From Mycobacterium seoulense (GTDB lineage: Bacteria > Actinomycetota > Actinomycetes > Mycobacteriales > Mycobacteriaceae), in NCBI RefSeq assembly GCF_010731595.1, contig NZ_AP022582.1, forward strand, positions 4,464,001-4,528,000: DNA of 64,000 bases, written 5' to 3'. Below, piece after piece: positions 58,311 to 64,000 of the stretch; position 1 is the first letter of the stretch, and every line of letters starts with the position of its first letter. Under the pieces are notes generated by a model that did not search any database, was not told the origin of the DNA, and saw only the letters and a program-made list of their open reading frames with translations. Both the position numbers and the translations under genes were made by a program.

Positions 58311-58901
58311 ATGCCGCGTCCCCCGAATCCCGAGGTGCGGAGTCGCCTGCTTGCCGCGGGGCTCGAACTGGTGCACGCGCGCGGATTCTCTGCGAGCGGC
58401 GTCAAGGACATCACCGACGCGGCGGGCGTGCCGAAGGGGTCGTTCTACGCGTATTTCCCGAGCAAGGAAGCGTTCGCGGCGGCGATCCTCGAGCATTACT
58501 GGGCCGACATCGAGACGCGCCTGCTGCCGATCCTCGACGAAGCCGGGCCGGCGCAGGACCGGATCACCCGCTTCTTCCATGCTCTTGCCGACGAGCACGA
58601 GGCCGGCGACTTCCTGCTTGGCTGCTTGATCGGCAATCTGTCACTCGAGCTGGGCGGTTCGAGCGAACCGGTGCGCGCCGAACTCGTGCGCATTCTCGAT
58701 CGCTGGGGCGCGGCCCTCACCGAGTGTGTGCGGTCCGGGCAGCGGCGTTCCGGCGGCGTCCGTCGCGACCTCGCCGCTCCGGAACTCGCCTCCCAGCTGA
58801 TCGAGGCGTGGGAAGGTGCGGCCCTGCGGGGGAAGGTGAGCCGCAGTAGGGCCCCGTACGACCGATTCGAATCGACCACGGTCCCGGCACTCCTGCACTG
58901 A
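58311..58901 (+). CDS. TetR-family regulator (AcrR/NemR-like)
   Basis: 196 aa. HTH VKDITDAAGVPKGSFYAYFPSKEAFAAAIL and the C-terminal GCLIGNLSLELGGSSEPVRAEL belong to the TetR_C_6/NemR-type group that senses electrophiles or quinones. It is followed by a two-gene oxidoreductase unit with a matching 22-base inverted repeat in front. ATG 58311 is clear. Likely target: itself and the isochorismatase/aldo-keto reductase pair. Confidence 0.87.
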   Translation: MPRPPNPEVRSRLLAAGLELVHARGFSASGVKDITDAAGVPKGSFYAYFPSKEAFAAAILEHYWADIETRLLPILDEAGPAQDRITRFFHALADEHEAGDFLLGCLIGNLSLELGGSSEPVRAELVRILDRWGAALTECVRSGQRRSGGVRRDLAAPELASQLIEAWEGAALRGKVSRSRAPYDRFESTTVPALLH

Positions 58902-58941
58902 GGCGGTCGGCGGCGGAATGGTTCACGGGCCCCGCTTGTTA

Positions 58942-58963
58942 AATAGACGACTGGTCATCTATT
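58942..58963. promoter_or_regulatory. Operator AATAGACGAC-TG-GTCATCTATT before isochorismatase gene
   Basis: 22-base inverted repeat, 10-base arms with one mismatch, 38 bases before ATG 59002. The TAGACNNN...GTC-TCTA design resembles known NemR/AcrR-class TetR operators. It fits control by the TetR encoded just upstream. Confidence 0.72.
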
Positions 58964-59001
58964 ATTGAGGCCTTCCGCTTCCGAACACGAGGACGTGTGC
59001 C

Positions 59002-59754
59002 ATGCCAGAGCCAAGCAGCGAAGCCGACCGGCAAACGCCTGAGCTGCCGCCTTCCGGCTTCGTGCTCGACCTCGATCGCGCCGCGCTGGTCCTCACCGAT
59101 CCGCAGATCGATTTCCTGAGCCCGGCGGGCGTCGCATGGCACGTCTTCGGCGACGGGGTCCTGGACAACGACGTCGTCGCCCATATCGGCGAGCTGCTCG
59201 ACGCCGCGAAGCGGGTGGGCATCACCGTCGCGGTGTCACCGCACTACTTCTTTCCCACCGACAAGCAGTGGCGGTTCGGTGACCCGCTCGAAAAGTTCAT
59301 GGACTCGGTGGGCATGTTCGCGCGCCAAAGCGCTTACCGGGCGGACGGATTCGCCGGCTCTGGCGCCGACTTCCTGCCGGCGTACCGGCACCACATCCAC
59401 GACGGTCAGACCGTCATCGCCTCACCCCACAAGATCGTCGGTCCGGAGTCGAACGACCTGGTGCTTCAGCTGCGCAAGCGCGGCGTCACCCAGGTCGTCC
59501 TGGCGGGGATGGCCGCCAACCTGTGCGTCGAAGGCCACCTGCGCGAGCTCATCGAGCAGGGCTTCGAGGTCGCCGTCGTCAAGGACGCCACGGCGGGCCC
59601 GCGCCTGCCCGAATGCGATGGCTATCTTGCCGCGTTGGTGAATTTCCAATTCCTCGCCAGCGCAGTCTGGACTACGTCCGAAGCTGTCGCCCTGCTGACC
59701 AAGCAGGCCGATCCGTCGAAAACAAAGGAGGCCGAAAGCCATGGCACCGAATGA
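59002..59754 (+). CDS. Isochorismatase-like cysteine hydrolase
   Basis: 250 aa. The catalytic triad of the family is Asp33 (LTDPQIDF), Lys144 (SPHKIVGPESNDL) and Cys175 (AANLCVEGHLRE). The family covers amidases, ureido hydrolases and isochorismatases; the cis-peptide region is GMAANLC. Substrate unknown. It overlaps the aldo-keto reductase gene by 14 bases and begins 38 bases after a strong TetR-type operator. Confidence 0.9.
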   Translation: MPEPSSEADRQTPELPPSGFVLDLDRAALVLTDPQIDFLSPAGVAWHVFGDGVLDNDVVAHIGELLDAAKRVGITVAVSPHYFFPTDKQWRFGDPLEKFMDSVGMFARQSAYRADGFAGSGADFLPAYRHHIHDGQTVIASPHKIVGPESNDLVLQLRKRGVTQVVLAGMAANLCVEGHLRELIEQGFEVAVVKDATAGPRLPECDGYLAALVNFQFLASAVWTTSEAVALLTKQADPSKTKEAESHGTE

Positions 59755-60685
59755 AAGTCTCAGCCAGCGCAGGTTCGTCCTGAACGATGGAAGCGGTGCG
59801 ATCCCGGCGCTCGGGTTCGGCACGTCGCTTTCCGACAACACCAAGACCCGTGCTGCCGTCAAGGCCGCGGTCGAGGCCGGGTTCCGTCACCTTGACGCCG
59901 CCGAGCGGTATCGCAACGAAGCCGAGGTGGGTGCGGCGCTCAAAGAGCTTTTCGCGGCAGGGACCGTGCGCCGTGAGGACTTGTTCGTGACCACGAAGCT
60001 GTGGAACAACAACCATCGACCGGAGCGAGTGAAGCCCGCCCTGCAGGCCAGCCTGAACAGGCTCGGGCTGGACGCGGTCGATCTGTATCTGGTGCATACC
60101 CCGTTCGCGTTCAAGCCCGGCGACGATCAAGACCCCCGCGACATCCATGGGGCCGTCGTCTACGACGACGGGGTCACGTTGGCGGACACCTGGGCGGCGA
60201 TGGAAGTCCTGGTCGACCAGGGCCTCACGCGGGCGATCGGCCTCTCCGACATCGATGCCGAGGGCACCCGAAAAATCCTGAAGACTGCCCGCATCAAGCC
60301 GGCGGTGGTGGAAGTCGAGTCGCACCCGTATCACCCGCAATGGGAACTCCACGAGATGCGTCAGACCGACGGCATCATCCTGTTGGCCTTCGCCTCGCTC
60401 GGTCACGCGCTGGAGCCGCGACTGCTCGACGACCCTCTCGTCGTATCGATCGCTCGGCGGCTCGGCAAGACGCCCGCACAAGTGCTTCTGGCCTGGGGCG
60501 TCCAGCGCGGCAGCGCCGTTCTCACCGCGTCCGTTTCACCGGCGCGCATCCGCGAGAACTTCGATGTCACAGCGCTTCCCGACAGCGCCATGCACGAGAT
60601 CAACGAACGTCTCGACACTCGGATCCGGTTCAATTCCGTTGTGGACGCGGGCGAACCGGGATTTGCCGAGGTTCCCCGGGGCTAG
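59741..60685 (+). CDS. Aldo-keto reductase
   Basis: 314 aa TIM barrel. The catalytic tetrad Asp52, Tyr57, Lys86 and His119 lies in HLDAAERYRNE, VTTKLWNN and LYLVHTP. ALGFGTSLSD and GLSDIDAEG follow family pattern. It reduces an aldehyde or ketone with NADPH. The start inside the isochorismatase gene with AAGGAGG upstream indicates coupling. Possible detoxification of reactive carbonyls with the neighbouring cysteine hydrolase. Confidence 0.9.
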   Translation: MAPNESLSQRRFVLNDGSGAIPALGFGTSLSDNTKTRAAVKAAVEAGFRHLDAAERYRNEAEVGAALKELFAAGTVRREDLFVTTKLWNNNHRPERVKPALQASLNRLGLDAVDLYLVHTPFAFKPGDDQDPRDIHGAVVYDDGVTLADTWAAMEVLVDQGLTRAIGLSDIDAEGTRKILKTARIKPAVVEVESHPYHPQWELHEMRQTDGIILLAFASLGHALEPRLLDDPLVVSIARRLGKTPAQVLLAWGVQRGSAVLTASVSPARIRENFDVTALPDSAMHEINERLDTRIRFNSVVDAGEPGFAEVPRG

Positions 60686-60694
60686 GGTGGTGCA

Positions 60695-61297
60695 GTGAAG
60701 GCGATGGCCGGCATCGGCGTGCCGACCCACCTTGCCAGCGTCATATCCGGCCCCGACGGCGTCACTCGCTGCCGGTGGGCCACCCAGACGGGCCGCGATC
60801 TGACCGCCTACCACGATCATGAGTGGGGCACACCGGTACACGGGGAGGCCCCGCTCTTCGGGGCGCTTGTGCTGACCTACTTCGAGAACGGCCTGTCGTG
60901 GGCGACCGTTTTCGACAAGCGGGACAACCTGCGCAAGGCGTTTCACGGATTCGACCCGGCCGCGGTCGGAGAAATGACGCCCGAAGACGTCGAAAGGTTG
61001 ATGACCGATGCCTCGATCATCCGCCATCGACGCAAGATCGAAGCCACGCTCCACAACGCCCGCCTGTTATCGACACACTCGTTGTCGCGACTGGCGTGGC
61101 AACATCAACCCCGCCGGCACCATCGGCTCCGAAGCTTAAGCGATGGCAGGATGGTGAGCCCGGAGTCACGCCGGCTCTCAGGAGCATTGCGAGAAGCGGG
61201 TTTTCGCATGGTCGGGCCCGTGGTCGCCCACTCGTTCATGCAGACCGTCGGGATTGAAATCGGTCATTTCGAGGGCTGTTTCCGCGCGCCGGCGTGA
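60695..61297 (+). CDS. DNA-3-methyladenine glycosylase I (Tag family)
   Basis: 200 aa. Zinc-snap ligands Cys26 (RCRWA), His40 or His42 (YHDHEWG), His191 and Cys195 (GHFEGC) are in place, as are catalytic Glu64 and Trp69 (YFENGLSW). MVSPESRRLSGALREAGFRMVGP corresponds to the TPESxALSKxLKxxGFxFVGP block. The central segment (about 125-150) diverges but the frame is intact. Start GTG 60695, nine bases after the aldo-keto reductase stop; ATG 60704 is an alternative. It removes 3-methyladenine from DNA. Confidence 0.85.
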   Translation: MKAMAGIGVPTHLASVISGPDGVTRCRWATQTGRDLTAYHDHEWGTPVHGEAPLFGALVLTYFENGLSWATVFDKRDNLRKAFHGFDPAAVGEMTPEDVERLMTDASIIRHRRKIEATLHNARLLSTHSLSRLAWQHQPRRHHRLRSLSDGRMVSPESRRLSGALREAGFRMVGPVVAHSFMQTVGIEIGHFEGCFRAPA

Positions 61298-61315
61298 GGT
61301 GCTATAACCGCGGGC

Positions 61316-62656
61316 ATGCTGCGTAGCCTGGCCGAGGTAGTGGGACCGAACCACGTCGTCACCGATCCCGACGTGCTCGCGGGCCGCAGCGTCGACCACA
61401 CCGGTCGCTATCGGGGACGGGCCAGCGCGCTGGTGCGCCCCGGTTCGGCCGAGCAGGTCGCCGAGGTGCTGCGGGTGTGCCGGGATGCCGGGGCACATGT
61501 GACGGTGCAGGGCGGCCGCACCTCGCTGGTGGCGGGCACGGTGCCCGAGCACGACGACGTGCTGCTGTCCACCGAGCGGCTGCACGCCCTCGACGACGTC
61601 GACGCCCTCGAGCGCCGCGTCCGGGTGGATGCGGGTGCCACGCTGGCGGCCGTGCAACGCGCCGCGGGCGCCGCGGGCCTGGTGTTCGGGGTGGATCTGG
61701 CCGCCCGGGACACCGCGACCGTCGGCGGGATGGCGTCGACGAACGCCGGCGGCCTGCGCACGGTCCGGTACGGCAACATGGGCGAGCAGGTCGTCGGCCT
61801 CGAGGTGGCGCTGCCCGACGGCTCGCTGCTGCGCCGGCACAGCCGGGTCCGCCGGGACAACACCGGCTACGACCTGTCGGCGCTGTTCGTCGGCGCCGAG
61901 GGCACCCTCGGTGTCATCACCGCGCTGGACCTGCGGCTGCACCCCACCCCCGCGCGGCGGGTGACGGCGATCTGCGGGTTCGCCGAGCTCGGCGCCCTGG
62001 TGGATGCGGGCCGGACGTTCCGGGACGCCGACGGCATCGCCGCGCTGGAATTGATCGACGGCCGGGCGGCCGCCCTGACCGGCGAGCACCGGGGCGTCGG
62101 ATCACCGGTCGAGGGCGCCTGGCTGTTGCTGGTGGAGCTGGCCGGCGACGACGACCAGACCGACCGGCTGGCCGGCCTGCTCGACGGCGCGCGTCTGTGC
62201 TCCGAGCCCGCGGTCGGCGTGGATGTTGCTGCGCAGCAACGGTTGTGGCAGGTTCGCGAGGCGCTGGCCGAGGTGCTCGGCGTGTACGGGCCGCCGCTGA
62301 AGTTCGACGTCTCCCTGCCGCTCTCGGCTATCGACGGGTTCGCCAGTGCGGCAGTCGATCTGGTCGGTGCGCACGCCCCGGAGGCACTCCCCGTGCTGTT
62401 CGGTCACATCGGGGAGGGCAACCTGCACCTGAACGTGCTGCGCTGCCCGGTCGACCGGGAACTCGCGCTGTACGAGCCGATGATGGAACTCATCGCGCGG
62501 TCCGGCGGCAACGTCAGCTCCGAGCACGGCGTCGGCACGCGCAAGCGCCACTACCTTGGCATGTCCCGGGAACCGGCGGACATCGCGGCGATGCGGACCA
62601 TCAAGGCCGCGCTGGACCCGACGGGGTACCTCAACGCCGCGGTGCTGTTCGACTAG
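61316..62656 (+). CDS. FAD-linked oxidase (glycolate/D-lactate/2-hydroxyglutarate dehydrogenase type), Rv0161 orthologue
   Basis: 446 aa. N-terminal PCMH FAD domain: VTVQGGRTSLVAG, DTATVGGMASTNAGGLRTVRYG; C-terminal FAD-oxidase_C with FGHIGEGNLHLNV and SSEHGVGTRKRHYL. Such flavoproteins oxidise D-2-hydroxy acids and pass electrons to quinone or a ferredoxin. Length agrees with Rv0161. ATG 61316. It converges on a TetR gene with a structured 85-base gap. Confidence 0.91.
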   Translation: MLRSLAEVVGPNHVVTDPDVLAGRSVDHTGRYRGRASALVRPGSAEQVAEVLRVCRDAGAHVTVQGGRTSLVAGTVPEHDDVLLSTERLHALDDVDALERRVRVDAGATLAAVQRAAGAAGLVFGVDLAARDTATVGGMASTNAGGLRTVRYGNMGEQVVGLEVALPDGSLLRRHSRVRRDNTGYDLSALFVGAEGTLGVITALDLRLHPTPARRVTAICGFAELGALVDAGRTFRDADGIAALELIDGRAAALTGEHRGVGSPVEGAWLLLVELAGDDDQTDRLAGLLDGARLCSEPAVGVDVAAQQRLWQVREALAEVLGVYGPPLKFDVSLPLSAIDGFASAAVDLVGAHAPEALPVLFGHIGEGNLHLNVLRCPVDRELALYEPMMELIARSGGNVSSEHGVGTRKRHYLGMSREPADIAAMRTIKAALDPTGYLNAAVLFD

Positions 62657-62672
62657 CGGACTTCCTTTCGTG

Positions 62673-62736
62673 CCGCGAGGGTGCGCTGCGGTACGCCCGA
62701 TACGGCGTGTCGCGGTGCAGACACGCACGCTCGCGG
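62673..62736. other. Long imperfect hairpin between convergent genes
   Basis: Outer arms CCGCGAG-g-GTGCG-CTGC (62673-62689) and GCAG-aca-CGCAC-g-CTCGCGG (62717-62736) pair over 16 bp with one mismatch and a bulge; an inner ACGCC...GGCGT pair forms a second stem. The position between convergent stop codons suggests a bidirectional terminator or dispersed palindromic repeat. No U-tract. Confidence 0.6.
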
Positions 62737-62741
62737 GGTGA

Positions 62742-63284
62742 TTAATCGGAAGGCGCCTTGATCCCGACCGCGTGCCGCAGCTGCGCCAGGAACTGGTCCG
62801 CGTCGTCGCTGCGGACGATGTAGTGCGAGATCGCGATCCGGATCACCGTCGCCGCCTTCACCGCGGCGTTGGGCCCGGGCAGGTGCCGCTGCAGGCCCTC
62901 GCGCATCTGTGGGATGACCCACGAGAACTGGGCGATGGTGTGCTCGGGCTCGACGTCGACCATGCGCACCCCGGAGTACGAATGCTGGTACTCGACGATG
63001 AATCGCAGCACGGCGTCGAGTTTGTCGACGCCCTTCAGGCCGGCGGTCGCCTTGATGAGGCCGCTTTCGAAGATCTGGCGCTCGTAGCTCGAGAACGCCG
63101 ACAACAGTTCCTCTTTGGACGCGAACCAGCGGTAGAGCGTCGGGCGCGAAACCCCGGCCTGGGCGGCGACGTCGGACAGGCTGAGCTTCGTCTTGCCGTT
63201 GCGGCCGAGAACCTCGGCGGTGGCGTCGAGGATGCGCTGACGCGTCGAGGTGTCGGGTTCTGCGGTCTGGGCCGGACGGCTCAT
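62742..63284 (-). CDS. TetR-family regulator
   Basis: 180 aa. HTH LSLSDVAAQAGVSRPTLYRWFASKEELLSAF. The C-terminal part (YQHSYSGVRMVDVEPEHTIAQFSWVIPQM) is of the kind found beside acyl-CoA metabolism genes. ATG 63284 was chosen at the common MSRPAQTAEPDTSTRQRIL N-terminus; the open frame upstream is a shadow. Thioesterase gene upstream on the same strand ends 28 bases before. Confidence 0.85.
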   Translation of the reverse strand: MSRPAQTAEPDTSTRQRILDATAEVLGRNGKTKLSLSDVAAQAGVSRPTLYRWFASKEELLSAFSSYERQIFESGLIKATAGLKGVDKLDAVLRFIVEYQHSYSGVRMVDVEPEHTIAQFSWVIPQMREGLQRHLPGPNAAVKAATVIRIAISHYIVRSDDADQFLAQLRHAVGIKAPSD

Positions 63285-63312
63285 ACGTGCAACTCTACGA
63301 AGTCGTTCACCG

Positions 63313-64000
63313 TTATTTCGCTTCCCGGCCGGACTTGCCCGGGCGCGGGCGCACCAGCACGGACTGCTGGATGGCGCCGACCGCGCCCCGCTCGTCGAAC
63401 AAGGTGCCGATCGTGGTGCCGACACCGTCCGGGCCGTAACTGGTCTCGGCGCGAATGCCGATCCAGTCACCGTCGGGAACCCGGAACACGTGCACGGCCA
63501 GATCGGTGTTGAGGAACGTCCACCGGGTGATGTTGAGCTTGCTGCCGATGCCGTTGGCGCAGTCGGCCACGGCGAACAGGCGCTCCAGCGGTGTCATGGT
63601 CTCGCCGGTGACCAGGTCCACGGTCGGGCGGATCCACGATTCGCCGGGGCCCTCGCTCAGCGGCTCCGTCAGCCACAGCCAGTCCAGGCTGTGCACGTAG
63701 TTGCGGTCCCACTCCCGTGCCTTGAGGTTGCGGTTGCGCGCCTCGCTGCGCGGCCCGGGCATCGGGGCCGCGGCGTGGGCCACCGCGCGCGTGTCCAGCG
63801 TCTGCAACCGCCATCCGCTGGCGCGCGCCACCGCCCGGGGTTGGCCGTCGGGACCGGGGGCCAGCATCTCGGCGCTGACCAGTTCGATCTGTTTCCCGCC
63901 GCGCTGGACCTGCGCGGTGACCCACAGGTCGCCCTCGGCGGGCACCCCGCCCAGCAGGTCGATGACGACGCGCGACAGGCGGGTGTCCTCGCGCTGCTGG
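63313..64000 (-). CDS. Thioesterase-family (TesB-like double hot-dog) protein, 5' end beyond window
   Basis: The C-terminal 228 codons; the frame is open through base 64000, so the start lies outside. RLSRVVIDLLGGVPAEGDLWVTAQVQRGGKQIELVSAEM is the N-terminal hot-dog strand pattern of acyl-CoA thioesterases and LNTDLAVHVFRVPDGDWIGIRAETSYGPDGVGTTIGTLFDERG-like end is the second hot-dog. It would hydrolyse acyl-CoA or be a non-catalytic relative. Upstream of a TetR gene, probably coregulated. Confidence 0.8.
   Translation of the reverse strand, partial: QQREDTRLSRVVIDLLGGVPAEGDLWVTAQVQRGGKQIELVSAEMLAPGPDGQPRAVARASGWRLQTLDTRAVAHAAAPMPGPRSEARNRNLKAREWDRNYVHSLDWLWLTEPLSEGPGESWIRPTVDLVTGETMTPLERLFAVADCANGIGSKLNITRWTFLNTDLAVHVFRVPDGDWIGIRAETSYGPDGVGTTIGTLFDERGAVGAIQQSVLVRPRPGKSGREAK

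Noticed and set aside
60695..61297. Possible frameshift in the tag gene because residues 125-150 look unusual
   Set aside because: The later blocks (SPESRRL, FRMVGP, GHFEGC) are in the same frame as the N-terminus, so the gene is intact and only divergent.

Overview
The window is about 68% G+C, has no rRNA, tRNA, phage or transposase genes, and is packed with short-gapped genes. Gene content and order place it in a slow-growing mycobacterium, most likely of the M. avium complex type. From my memory of the M. tuberculosis (Mtb) H37Rv map, the backbone follows Rv0119 to Rv0161: fadD7 (3' end), fusA2, Rv0121c, pepA, treS, mak, Rv0128, fbpC, htdZ, fadE1, fgd2, Rv0133, ephF, Rv0135c, cyp138, msrA, Rv0138-Rv0148, ptbB, fadE2, pntAa-pntAb-pntB, Rv0157A, Rv0158 and Rv0161. 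The species itself cannot be fixed without a database search.

Several blocks interrupt this backbone. Positions 9.7-18.4 kb hold a minus-strand MmpS/MmpL-phosphodiesterase-MarR-ABC exporter cluster, and divergent from it a CsoR/CstR-type repressor operon (DsbA-like protein, DUF302, GAP-family membrane protein). Positions 23.1-31.1 kb hold a TetR-controlled ferredoxin reductase/fatty-acid desaturase operon with an SRPBCC protein and an F420-type oxidoreductase, then a DUF1214 protein, a TetR and a PAPS-type sulfotransferase. Single or paired inserts are a GAF-ANTAR protein, a molbindin/alcohol dehydrogenase pair, a methyltransferase, Dps, pirin and a DUF1348 protein. Positions 55.3-61.3 kb carry hydrolase, dehydrogenase, TetR, isochorismatase, aldo-keto reductase and Tag genes in place of the Mtb PE3/PE4 pair. 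The Mtb genes Rv0149-Rv0152c (including PE1/PE2) are missing between Rv0148 and ptbB.

Functionally, the left end handles trehalose and the cell envelope. TreS and maltokinase feed the GlgE alpha-glucan pathway, FbpC mycolylates trehalose and arabinogalactan, and Fgd2 oxidises hydroxymycolates. The middle is lipid and redox chemistry (acyl-CoA dehydrogenases, hydratase, desaturase, P450, epoxide hydrolase, MsrA, Dps). The right end has the proton-translocating transhydrogenase and more short-chain and flavin dehydrogenases. About ten local TetR/MarR/CsoR regulators sit beside their likely targets, and many have visible palindromes in the adjoining intergenic DNA.

The most notable non-coding signals are: a 2 x 52 bp MIRU-type tandem repeat that bridges treS and mak with overlapping stop/start codons; a second MIRU-like element flanked by a direct repeat at the end of a tetR gene; a perfect 17-bp-stem terminator with a U-tract behind fbpC; twin operators in front of the CstR-like gene; and a 2 x 56 bp tandem repeat whose CTAG junctions supply the stop codons of two convergent genes. 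No gene-free stretch exceeds 300 bases.
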